Assembly (NCBI RefSeq): GCF_024679095.1
Contig: NC_066531.1
Span: 5,203,901 to 5,267,900 of the forward strand
DNA: 64,000 nt
Direction of reading: 5' to 3'
From: Eriocheir sinensis
Lineage: Eukaryota > Arthropoda > Malacostraca > Decapoda > Varunidae
This document shows positions 55,027 to 64,000 of the stretch, one piece after another (the first letter of the stretch is position 1; each line of letters opens with the position of its first letter). The notes beneath the pieces are model-generated. The model was not told where the DNA came from and made no database searches. It worked only from the letters and a program-made list of their open reading frames with translations. Position numbers and translations under genes: made by a program.

Positions 55027-56840
55027 AACTTATTCCAAAGCTTTGTGTTACTCTGCTCCCAGGTTCAAAACTTACTCCAAAGCTTTGTGTTACTCTGCTC
55101 CCAGGTTCAAAACTTACTCCAAAGCTTTGTGTTACTCTGCTCCCAGGTTCAAAACTTATTCCAAAGTTTTTTGTTACTCTGCTCCCAGGTTCAAAACTTA
55201 CTAAAAAAGCTTTTTGTTACTCTGCTCCCAGGTTCAAAACTTGCTCCAAAGCTTTTTGTTACTCTGCTCCCAAGTTCAAAACTTACTCCAAAGCTTTTTG
55301 TTACCCTGCTCCCAGGCTCAAAACTTACTCCAAAGCTTTTTGTTACTCTGCTCCCAGGCTCAAAACTTACTCCAAAGCTTTTTTGTTACTCTGCTCCCAG
55401 GCTCAAAACTAACTCCAAAGCTTCTTGTTACTCTGCTCCCAGGTTCAAAACTTGCTCCAAAGCTTTTTGTTACTCTGCTCCCAAGTTCAAAACTTACTCC
55501 AAAGCTTTTTGTTACTCTGCTCCCAGGTTCAAAACTTACTCCAAAGCTTTTTTGTTACTCTGCTCCCAGGTTCAAAACTTACTCCAAAGCTTTTTGTTAC
55601 TCTGCTCCCAGGTTCAAAACTTACTCCAAAGCTTTTTTTGTTACTCTGCTCCCAGTTTCAAAACTTACTCCAAAGCTTTTTGTTACTCTTATCCCAGGTT
55701 CAAAACTTACTCCAAAGCTTTTTGTTACTCTTCTCCCAGGTTCAAAACTTACTCCAAAGCTTTTTTTGTTACTCTGCTCCCAGGTTCAAAACTTACTCCA
55801 AAGCTTTTTGTTACTCTTATCCCAGGTTCAAAACTTACTCCAAAGCTTTTTTGTTACTCTGCTCCCAGGTTCAAAACTTGCTCCAAAGCTTTTTGTTACT
55901 CTTCTCCCAGGTTCAAAACTTACTCCAAAGCTTTTTGTTACTCTTCTCCCAGGTTCAAAACTTACTCCAAAGCTTTTTGTTACTCTGCTCCCAGGTTCAA
56001 AACTTACTCCAAAGCTTTGTGTTACTCTGCTCCCAGGTTCAAAACTTACTCCAAAGCTTTGAGTTACTCTGCCCCCAGGTTCAAAACTTACTCCAAAGCT
56101 TTTTTTGTTACACCCAGGTTCAACACTTACTCCAAAGCTTTTTTTGTTACTCTGCTCCCAGGTTCAAAACTTACTCCAAAGCTTTTTGTTACTCTGCTCC
56201 CAGGTTCAAAACTTACTCCAAAGCTTTTTGTTACTCTGCTCCCAGGCTCAAACTTGTTCAAAAGCTTTTTGTTACTTTGCTCCCAGGTTCAAAACTTACT
56301 CCAAAGCTTTTTGTTACCCTTCTCCCAGGTTCAAAACTTACTCCAAGGCTTTGTGTTACTCTGCTCCCAGGATCAAAATTTACTCCAAAGCTTTGTGTTA
56401 CTCTGCTCCCAGGTTCAAAACTTACTCCAAAGCTTTTTTTGTTACTCTGCTCCCAGGTTCAAAACTTACTCCAAAGCTTTTTTTGTTACTCTGCTCCCAG
56501 GCTCAAAACTTACTCCAGAGCTTTTTTTGTTACTCTGCTCCCAGGTTCAAAACTTACTCCAAAGCTTTTTTTGTTACTCTGCTCCCAAGTTCAAAACTTA
56601 CTCCAAAGCTTTTTTTGTTACTCTGCTCCCAGGTTCAAAACTTACTCCAAAGCTTTTTTTGTTACTCTGCTCCCAGGTTCAAAACTTACTCCAAAGCTTT
56701 TTGTTACTCTGCTCCCAGGCTCAAAACTTATTCCAATTTTTTTTTTTAATCTGCTCCCAGGTTCAAAACTTATTCCAAAGCTTTTTTTTAATCTGCTCCC
56801 AGGTTCAAAACTTATTCCAAAGCTTTTTTTTTATCTGCTC
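55024..56840. repeat. 1.8-kb minisatellite, unit about 42 bp, about 43 copies
   Basis: Unit AAAACTTACTCCAAAGCTTT + TTGTTACTCTGCTCCCAGGTTC, 41-45 bp. T-run length (GCTTTG to GCTTTTTTTG) varies and sets the frame. The first unit overlaps the TAA stop of the hAT transposase, so the array grew from its 3' UTR. Because 42 is a multiple of 3, very long frames (up to 628 codons) exist; they are not genes. Confidence 0.95.
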
Positions 56841-56846
56841 CCATAC

Positions 56847-57095
56847 CTTTTTATGTCTGTCTGTTTCTGGCTGTCTTTTTGTCTCAGTCTGTTGCTCTGT
56901 TGGTCTGCTTTTTATTTGTTTGTCTGTTTGAGGTTGAATGGCAGATTTTTATGTCTGTTCAACTTTGTTGGTCTGTATATCTGTCTGGCTGGCTACATAA
57001 CTCTGTCTACTTGTCTATCTGTTTGTCTATCACTGTGTCTGTCTCTGCATGTGTATCTGCCTGTCGGTTTCTGTCTCTCTGTCTAACCACACTTC
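56847..57095. repeat. TCTG-rich low-complexity tract
   Basis: Degenerate TCTGTCTG repeats after the minisatellite; frames rich in Cys/Leu/Ser/Val are composition effects. Confidence 0.8.
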
Positions 57096-57133
57096 CGTGA
57101 CATTTTGTTCAACGTATACTGCATACTTCTCAA

Positions 57134-57137
<4 letters not shown>

Positions 57138-57212
<75 letters not shown>
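57138..57212. repeat. (TA)n array
   Basis: About 75 bp of TA dinucleotides. Confidence 0.95.
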
Positions 57213-57217
<5 letters not shown>

Positions 57218-57229
57218 ACTACCCTTCTC

Positions 57230-58380
57230 CATTACATGTAAAAATATTCCGAGGTATTATTTTTCTCTTAGTAATCATAATTATAATGGTGGTCTTCCCT
57301 TTATCCTTGATTCCAGTCTCAGTCTTGATCTGAGCATTGCACCTGTTTACCTGTTTTACCTGCCTGGGTGTGAGATCATTACCTGTGTTGATCTGCTTGT
57401 CAGTATGTGATAAATGCTAAAGGCCAATCTGGTAAAGAGGGAAGAGGCACCATGGGAGATGTTTCATGGAAAAACGGATTATTATGCTAATGATTACAGT
57501 TTACATTTATCTTACAATACAGATACAATTGCTGTAATCTTGTGATGTGCACATGTTATAATGCATAACCTCACCTACTCAGAATTATGAATGCCAGCTG
57601 GCAATTCAACATGCAACACCAGTCAGTGCAACCATTAACTCTTAAGTAAAATTATTATTTGAAATACTATATTGTAACTCTGTATACATAATCTATCTTC
57701 ATAGTCTTTCAAATTTAGTATTATTGCTTAGAAACAGCAAATGTTATTGCTGACAAATAAATGCATGTCTTATGCAGCTACGACTCACCTTATTATTATA
57801 TCACTAGAATTATTTGTTGTATCAATCACTGCAGCTATAACTGTTTTTAGCGTATAAGCCACTCAGTACAATACCACTGCAGTAGGCTGCCTCAGTAATG
57901 ACACCTTGATATCATATCTCTAGTTAGTTATATTGCATTGCCACTACTGTTTCATAAATATATGTAACATACTACACTACCTCATTAGTAATGCGTTCCT
58001 AGAATAATGATAAGGCCTTGTATCCTACTATATTACAGTACTTTGGTACATAACTAGTCATAACTGGTACACTAAAATAGCTACTGTACTAAATATTACT
58101 TTTGCCGCCCATTCATTGAATTATGATTATATACTTTAAGGAACTGTAAGTTTATAATGAATCTCTCAGAGCGGGTCATGAAGATTTTGAAATAAATAAA
58201 TGAATAAATAAATAAAAATAAAATATTACAATTCAGTAAGAAATAAATTAAACAAATTTTGCTGGTATATTTTAACCTCTTCACTGCCGGCTGCATTACG
58301 TACAAGGAGGCGATGTCTCTGTACGCACAACAAATGGGGAGGGGGGTGCAAAATTATGCTCCGCCCCGGGTACCAAATAC
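57230..58380. other. AT-rich 3' part of the hAT-like element, no gene
   Basis: No supportable coding region; ends in CCGCCCCGGGTACC near 58361-58373, which repeats the CCGCCCCGGGT at about 52260 in direct orientation. Confidence 0.5.
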
Positions 58381-59096
58381 TCTAGGAACGCCTCTGTCTG
58401 AATGGCTTCCTTCCACAACGAAGTACTCGTCACTGCCTCGTTAACTCTACACCCGCCTCTCCCCACCAGCGTGGTTGCCTTCCTTGATCTCAGAAGTGCC
58501 TTCGACGTAGCCAACAGGGATATTATTCTTGACCAGCTGGTGGACTTCGGTGTTAAGGAAGCCTTCTAAAGTGGATAAGGGGTTATCTCTGTACCAGCAC
58601 CTCACGTGTCTTTTTAGGGGTGCATGCAGCTCCAAGGAACGATTTGAGCTTGGCACCCCACAGGGTGGTGTTCTAAGTCCTCTTCTCTTCAATGTCCTGA
58701 TGCACCGTCTACACTATCTTCTTCCTGCCATCCCTGGAACTACAGTCACTTGTTACGCGGACGACATCTGCATCCATTCGACCTCACCTCATGATCTTCA
58801 GCTATTTATTCGCCATTTCTATGTGTCTACCACCGCCTGTGGGCTCATCATCTTCCCGGAAAGAAGCAGGATCTTCTCCTCCCGCAACCTCAGAGCACTG
58901 CCAGCGTTCACCATGGGTGGGAATGCCATCCCTCACTGCACGCAGTACACATACCCGGGCGCACCAGTCCGGATCACCCCAGCAATACCCGCTCGCCAAC
59001 GGATCCATCCCATCGTGAAGGACCTCCTTGACCGTTTGCAGCCCCGCTTCTCTCCTATCAAGTGGCTTGCCACCAATGCCACAGATGTCTCCATCC

Positions 59097-59237
59097 ATGC
59101 AAGATGGCGCCACTATAAACACTCGCCTGCGCCAGAACGGGCTGGGCCGACCATCAGGCCCCACCGGGAAGAAGCCTTAGGCCGACCATCAGGTCCCACC
59201 GGGAAGAAGCCTACCGGCGCAATAGGCCGCGACGTAA
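59097..59237 (+). mobile_element. SINE S1 tail module only
   Basis: Starts ATGCAAGATGGCGCC inside the RT thumb, ends GGCGCAATAGGCCGCGACGT and an A tract (59235-59244). There is no tRNA head. The host reading resumes right after as VLRT. Confidence 0.87.
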
Positions 59238-59260
59238 AAAAAAAGTGTTGAGGACTCTTT

Positions 59261-59481
59261 GGGCCGTATTTTAAGACACCATCGCTTCTCACATCAACTA
59301 TTTCTAAAGGTCGAAGAGGGGATCAATCTGTTTTCATGAGTGTTTTTCAAGGTTCATGGAACAGAGGAAGGGTCAAACTACCACCAGGGTCAGAAAACTA
59401 CCCCTTGAAAGGCCTACAGCTCCTACGAAAGCCATGTCAAATATGTGAACTTGGGCGACGAAATGTTTTAAAATACGACCC
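59261..59481. mobile_element. 221-bp MITE, TTT target duplication
   Basis: Ends GGGCCGTATTTTAA and TTAAAATACGACCC are inverted repeats with one mismatch. TTT flanks both sides (59258-59260, 59482-59484). Removing it restores the LINE reading VLRTLYILFLRSVVDYL in one frame. It has no coding capacity. The termini and 3-bp duplication suggest a Harbinger/ISL2EU-type family (inference). Confidence 0.88.
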
Positions 59482-60878
59482 TTTACATCCTGTTCCTTCG
59501 GTCAGTCGTTGACTATCTGTCCCCTGCACTAAGTCATCTGCCCAGAAAAGCACTAGGACCACTTGAGGTATTCCAGAATCGAGTCATGAGGTTTATCCTG
59601 GGGTGTCCTCTCTCCACTCGCATAGTCAACATGCAGACGGAACTTGACCTGCCTCCACTTGTAGATATAATTTACGCCAATGTGACATATTTCTCGGTCA
59701 AGTGTCTCCGCTCTCCCCACCTTGCTCCGCACTTCTCTGCAGTCATCAGAACATCGCTCGACCCAAACGCACTCAGACTCCAACTTCGACCGGGTGGCCG
59801 CAACCTCGTCAATGCTGTGTGTGACAACATTCGTGATCTGGCCATTAACGTCCCTGAGGAGGCAGCTGTTCCTGGCTTACCACCATATCGGGTCCCCCTC
59901 CCTGTTGTCACACTTACACCGACCTCCAAAGACTCCCCTCTCCTCTTGCAGAAGCAATTGGCTCTGGAGACCATCGCCACTGTGTCCACGTCAGTCCCCG
60001 CCGTCCAGCACATCTACGTTGACGGTTCAGTGCAGGCAGACGGGAGTGCAGCGTGTGCCATGCTCTCCCCCACCATGGAGCCGCCTGTGGGGGATGAGTG
60101 GCTCGGCCGCAGGCTACCAGACTCTTCGAGCTCCACGTTCTGTGAATTTCACGGCAACCTGGATGCAGTAACTCTCCTTGCTCGACGAAGAGTGAATGGG
60201 GTTATTACCTGTGACTCCCAGTCTGCTCTCCATGCCCTCTCCTCGCCCAGGCCCAGCTGTGACAGTGTTGTACAGGACGTCCTGCGTCAACTAGCCATTG
60301 CCCGCGATTCCTCTCTTGTCATGTCCTTCGTGTGGACGCCCTCCCACATCGGGCTAGCTAGTAATGACACGGTGGATCGTCTTGCCAAGGCGGCCTGTAC
60401 ACTGGACTTGCATGATACGGATGCTGTGCCATCCCTCCGGTGCCTGTGATACAGCATATACTCAGTTGCTCTCTCCAAGACAGTGCGTCGCAGGGACGCA
60501 GAATGGGCCAACAGTGGGTCCATCCAGCACCACGACAACATGCTCCAGTGTCGTCACAAGTACCGCCGACACGGCCTCACGTACGGAGGTACAATGTTGT
60601 GAGTGCGCGGCTCAGGCTCGGATACCGGCCAGTGTGGCAGGTCTCCCAAGAAGAGGATGTGCCACACTATTCCTCCTGCAAACTGTGTGAGCAACCGAAC
60701 GCCAACACCCTTGAACACTATTGCCTCCAGTGCCGCACAGTAACAGACTTACTCCCACACAGACAAACCCTACTCCAAATTTGTAAATACTTACTCACTA
60801 CAGACAATCCAGACATCATACTGATCATTTTGGTGGCTGTTGATTGTAAATATTTTGTTCATTGTCTATATTTTGCTT

Positions 60879-60882
<4 letters not shown>

Positions 60883-60942
<60 letters not shown>
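60883..60942. repeat. (TG)n microsatellite at a SINE tail
   Basis: About 60 bp of TG, contiguous with the 3' end of the minus-strand SINE S2, so it is that element's CA tail. Confidence 0.93.
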
Positions 60943-60945
<3 letters not shown>

Positions 60946-61190
60946 TCACCGCGGCCTGATCATGAGTCGGACTCGCTTTCGCCAGCAGGTACCTTCACGA
61001 CGTGAGCAAGTGCTCATTATTGTCGATCTCTGGGTACTGCCAGGACCTCACACACCACACACCCCATCCCCTTTCCTCAAGGGGGGACAGTAATCACTCC
61101 TAGTCAACAGAAAGGATCCGGCCTGAGCGGGGCCCCGAACCGCCGCCTGTTTGGCCGTGAAGCATTGCAGCGCAGCGCTCTACCGACTGT
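60943..61190 (-). mobile_element. tRNA-derived SINE, second family (S2)
   Basis: On the minus strand CAGTCGGTAGAGCGCTGCGC (A box) is followed at tRNA spacing by GGCGGTTCGGGGCCCC (B box). The body contains TTTCTGTTGACTAGGAGTGA and CCCCCCTTGAGGAAAGGGG. The 3' end reads AGGCCGCGGTGAATTACACA and continues as (CA)n. A second (TG)n tract (61191-61214) borders the head. The only copy in the window. Confidence 0.8.
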
Positions 61191-61214
61191 GTGTGTGTGT
61201 GTGTGTGTGTGTGT

Positions 61215-61720
61215 ACTCTACGTCCATGTTTTTGGGAACCCGGAATGACTAGTGCACGATAGCTATAATGTGAGAGGGATACTCGCTCTCGCGATAGAGC
61301 CTAGAGAAAAACGGCAAATATCCCAACTTCTAGACTATAACGAGTCTAGGCTGCACTAGAAAAACAAATAATAACGGGTGAAAGAGTCGAGAGAAGCAAT
61401 CGAGCAGGGTGCTGGCAGCGCCACCTGGACACAGGCAGAGAGAGGTGCCGCACGCTCCATTCTTTCAAGCCGCCTCGCTCCGTGAAGACGCTCCCCCGCT
61501 CTGCTGCCACAGTGAACTGTGTGACCACATTTGCTTGGCCTTGTTTCCTTGTGCCTTGCTTAAGTTCCTCGTCCCTGGGAGCGGCGGTTTTCTGACCCCC
61601 TTCCCGCACCGGCGCTCTGTCTCCCCGTGCCACCGCCGGGCGAGAAGAGCGGCCGTGTGTGTGACGAGTGATTAGCGCCCATATGGTTCGCTTGACCTGC
61701 GTCCATTTGGTTCGCTCTCG
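61215..61720. other. no gene supported
   Basis: Locally GC-rich at 61400-61680. The minus frame 61346-61852 is open for 168 codons but has no recognisable domain and overlaps LINE sequence at its start. Confidence 0.45.
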
Positions 61721-61724
61721 TCTT

Positions 61725-63050
61725 ATTACATGAATATATTTACAAATTTCAAAAATGATACTAGAAAAACATGGAATGCTGTTAATCAACTTAAAAACTA
61801 CAAAAAAATATAAATAAGCTATATATCCGTAAATAACAAAATACCCCGACATCTTTCAGATAAACTGATGCATTCAATAAATATTACACAAATATTGCTG
61901 TTAACCTTGATAACAACATACCACCGGCCTCTACTAACCCAATTACTTTTTTACGAGGTGACTACCCTACATCAATGTCTGTCCTTCCTATTATTCCAAG
62001 TGATGTTACATCAACTATAAAGTCCTTGAAAAACAAAAAAATCAAATGCAAATGAGATCCCTGTATCTATCTAACAATGAACAGTTAGCTATCCCATTAT
62101 CTAAACTATTCAACCAATCCCACGAACAGGGTATATTTCCACAACTTCTGAAACATGCCACAGTAATCCCAATATATAAAAATGGTCCTAAGAATAACCT
62201 TGGCAATTACAGACCGGTATCACTGCTTAGTACTTTCTCTAAAATCTGAAAAATTGATGAAAAAATACTTAATTAATTTCCTAGAAAGTAAATATATTAT
62301 AACGCCTCAACAATTTGGATTTCGATAAAACATGAGTACTCTCCAAGCTTTGAATAACCTCTCTGATGAAAATATTTACACCGCCCTGGACTCCCAACAT
62401 TTTTTGCTCGGTATTTTTATTGATTTCTGTAAAGCATTTGATACCGTTAAATGTGACATATTACTACAAAGATTGAAACTTTATGGCATCCGAGGTATAT
62501 TACATGACTGGTTTAAGGATTATCTCTCTAATAGAACACAATCTACTAAAATTTTAAATAACTTATCTTTACCACAAAACATACAATATGGAGTTCCACA
62601 GGGCAGTGTACTAAGTCCTATTCTATTTTTGATTTACATTAATGATCTTCCCCAGATATTTCCTCATCTTAAATCAGTACTCTTTGCTGACGATTCTACA
62701 TTATACATTACTGGACAAGACCCTGCATCTATGATTGAAACTGCTAATTCTGACCTTGAAATTTTAGAAAAATGGTGTGTTTGTAATAGACTAACTATTA
62801 ATCTAAATAAAACGTATTACATGTTGTTTACCAACAAATCAACAGACCCACTTCCACCTCTAAAGTATAACAAAAATATTATTAAAAAAACTAAGCAGCA
62901 CAAAATGTTAGCTATTACCTCTGATGAAAGTATGTCATTTAAAACACACATCTGCCTTAAGTAATAAATTATCAAGGAATATATTATTACTTTACCAAGT
63001 AACAGACCTCATGCCAACTAATGTCCAACAAATAATGTACACACACTCAA
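61725..63050 (+). pseudogene. L2/Jockey-like LINE reverse transcriptase
   Basis: Starts with YMNIFTNFKNDTRKTWNAVN, then decayed coding to 62040. The frame 62046-62249 has LFNQSHEQGIFPQLLKHATV and NNLGNYRPVSLLS. The frame 62332-62964 has GIFIDFCKAFDTVKCDILLQ, YGVPQGSVLSPILFLIYIND and the catalytic FADDSTLYI near 62690, then CNRLTINLNKTYYMLF and MSFKTHI. A frameshift at ~62960 continues to NKLSRNILLLYQVTDLMPTN and stops matching near 63040. AT-rich codon use separates it from the GC-rich I-type LINE upstream. 5' end and tail are missing. Confidence 0.82.
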
Positions 63051-64000
63051 AAAACTATCGTCACACATTCAGCACGATACAAACTGACACCAAGAACGAA
63101 GCCATTGAGAACAGGCTACTCATGTTGGCATCACTGCGTGTGTTGGGTGTGGGTTCACTTGCCTGAACCAAGTGAGCGGGACTCGTAAATGAAGCAGTAG
63201 AATTTGAGCTGGCACAGTAACGCTTCATGAAACACACAGGTGGAGTCTTAGTCGAAGTTAATTGAACTGTGTTCTATGTACCTATAATACTGTAGTGTTT
63301 GGGGTGATGAAATTATGCTTTAACACCTCACACACAACTGAAGAGTTAAAATTTCGTCCATTTAGGAAACTATGATAAACACCTTGCGGTAATGAGTCAC
63401 TCAGGATTCGGATATCAGAGTGAATCCCACTGACTGATCGCCACATACGGCTCCACTGAGCCTAGGAGGTTACGTAAAACTTAACTAACCCTTATGATAG
63501 ATTTATAGTGGATTATAAACTTGACTTATCACCCAAAAGTAAGATAACGTTGGCATTGGTTTCATAAGTATAAGCATGCACTACTCGAATCACGGTATTC
63601 GCTTGTCTCGAAACAATCATGGAATGCACCCAATAAGATTAATTCTCTAGGTAATAATCATCGGCGAGTCATTATACCAACATGTTAGAGAAATTAACTC
63701 CTGCATGCAAGCTATTTAATAAATTACTCTTCTCCAGAGACGGCTAATTTCGGCAACTCAAAACGCCCGCTCCGAACTCCTTATTCGTCAACTTAAAAAG
63801 CGCGCAAAGTTCCTACTTTTTATTAGGCAATGAGGCAGCACAAGAGAGAAGGGTAGACCAGGAGTGGATTGAAACAACCTGTAGAAGTCCATGCAACTCT
63901 GTTTAAACTTTATCTTTCTTACCAGCAATGTTTTTAGCGTTGCAATTTGAAGTTTTTTTTTTCAGATGGCCACAACTTGTTCATGAGAGAAAAAACACGT
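63051..64000. other. no feature recognised
   Basis: AT-rich with stops in every frame; no repeat, SINE promoter or transposon end could be supported. Confidence 0.5.

Larger units (their letters stand above)
58405..60880 (+). pseudogene. I-type LINE, RT palm to RNase H and zinc finger
   Basis: Continues from 52229. RT: VAFLDLRSAFDVANRDIILD (about 58470-58530), LGTPQGGVLSPLLFNVLM and TCYADDICIHST (YADD near 58760). SINE and MITE insertions at 59097-59481 interrupt the thumb. Frame 59586-60449 begins MRFILGCPLSTRIVNMQTEL and then has a full RNase H: HIYVDGSVQADGSAAC, CEFHGNLDAVTLL, ITCDSQSALHAL and WTPSHIGLASNDTVDRLAK (Asp, Glu, Asp, Asp in order). A frameshift near 60450 leads to the C-terminal finger (CKLCEQPNANTLEHYCLQC, 60678-60734) in 60440-61093. 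An RNase H on a non-LTR element points to the I group. Decayed but nearly complete. Confidence 0.87.

Noticed and set aside
55045..57086. Very long frames (up to 628 codons) reading as repeat proteins
   Set aside because: They are translations of the 42-bp minisatellite in three frames. No domain, no start context and three overlapping versions exist.
61346..61852. 168-codon minus-strand frame
   Set aside because: No recognisable domain, and its start lies in plus-strand LINE sequence.

Overview
This is a eukaryotic, almost wholly repetitive window, most likely from an arthropod and probably a crustacean. That placement is inference from the element mix: BEL/Pao, errantivirus-like gypsy, CR1/Jockey/I-type LINEs, tRNA-derived SINEs, piggyBac, hAT and Harbinger-like elements, plus long CA/CT/TA microsatellites. 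There are no bacterial-style genes, no rRNA and no CRISPR array. Only one multi-exon gene that could be non-transposon is visible: a Myb/SANT-like DNA-binding protein at about 12.28-14.52 kb. Nearly every other long reading frame is transposon-derived or a translated simple repeat.

Layout. 0-1.35 kb: frameshifted Mutator-like transposase (minus). 1.7-6.5 kb: a LINE 3' end, then a Ty3/gypsy integrase split by a CR1-like LINE (5-bp target duplication), then an env-like remnant. 6.65-7.0 kb: a tRNA-derived SINE. 7.3-12.0 kb: left arm of a large inverted duplication whose right arm lies at 40.05-45.95 kb. Between the arms lie the Myb/SANT gene (12.3-14.5), a decayed BEL/Pao element (14.7-19.2, minus), a gypsy element with paired LTRs in which gag is joined directly to integrase (19.6-23.6, minus), an intron-containing DDE_Tnp_4 (PIF/Harbinger-type) transposase relic (26.4-28.0, minus), a MITE with an 8-bp target duplication (29.3-30.2), LINE tails (30.5-32.0), a BEL/Pao gag (32.7-33.9, minus) and a gypsy pol-end plus env relic (36.9-37.9). 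The right arm contains a 926-bp Harbinger-like insertion that the left arm lacks.

46-64 kb: piggyBac relic (minus), hAT pieces, a 42-bp minisatellite, another LINE copy (minus), and an I-type LINE (endonuclease, RT, RNase H) from 51.1 to 60.8 kb. That LINE is split by a 6.2-kb hAT-like element, itself holding a 1.8-kb minisatellite, and further by a SINE tail and a 221-bp MITE. A second SINE family and an L2/Jockey-like LINE close the window.

The elements do not form a pathway. What can be read is the order of insertions: target-site duplications, restored reading frames and empty sites date several events against each other. All coordinates, splice sites and family names come from reading the sequence; no alignment or database search was run.
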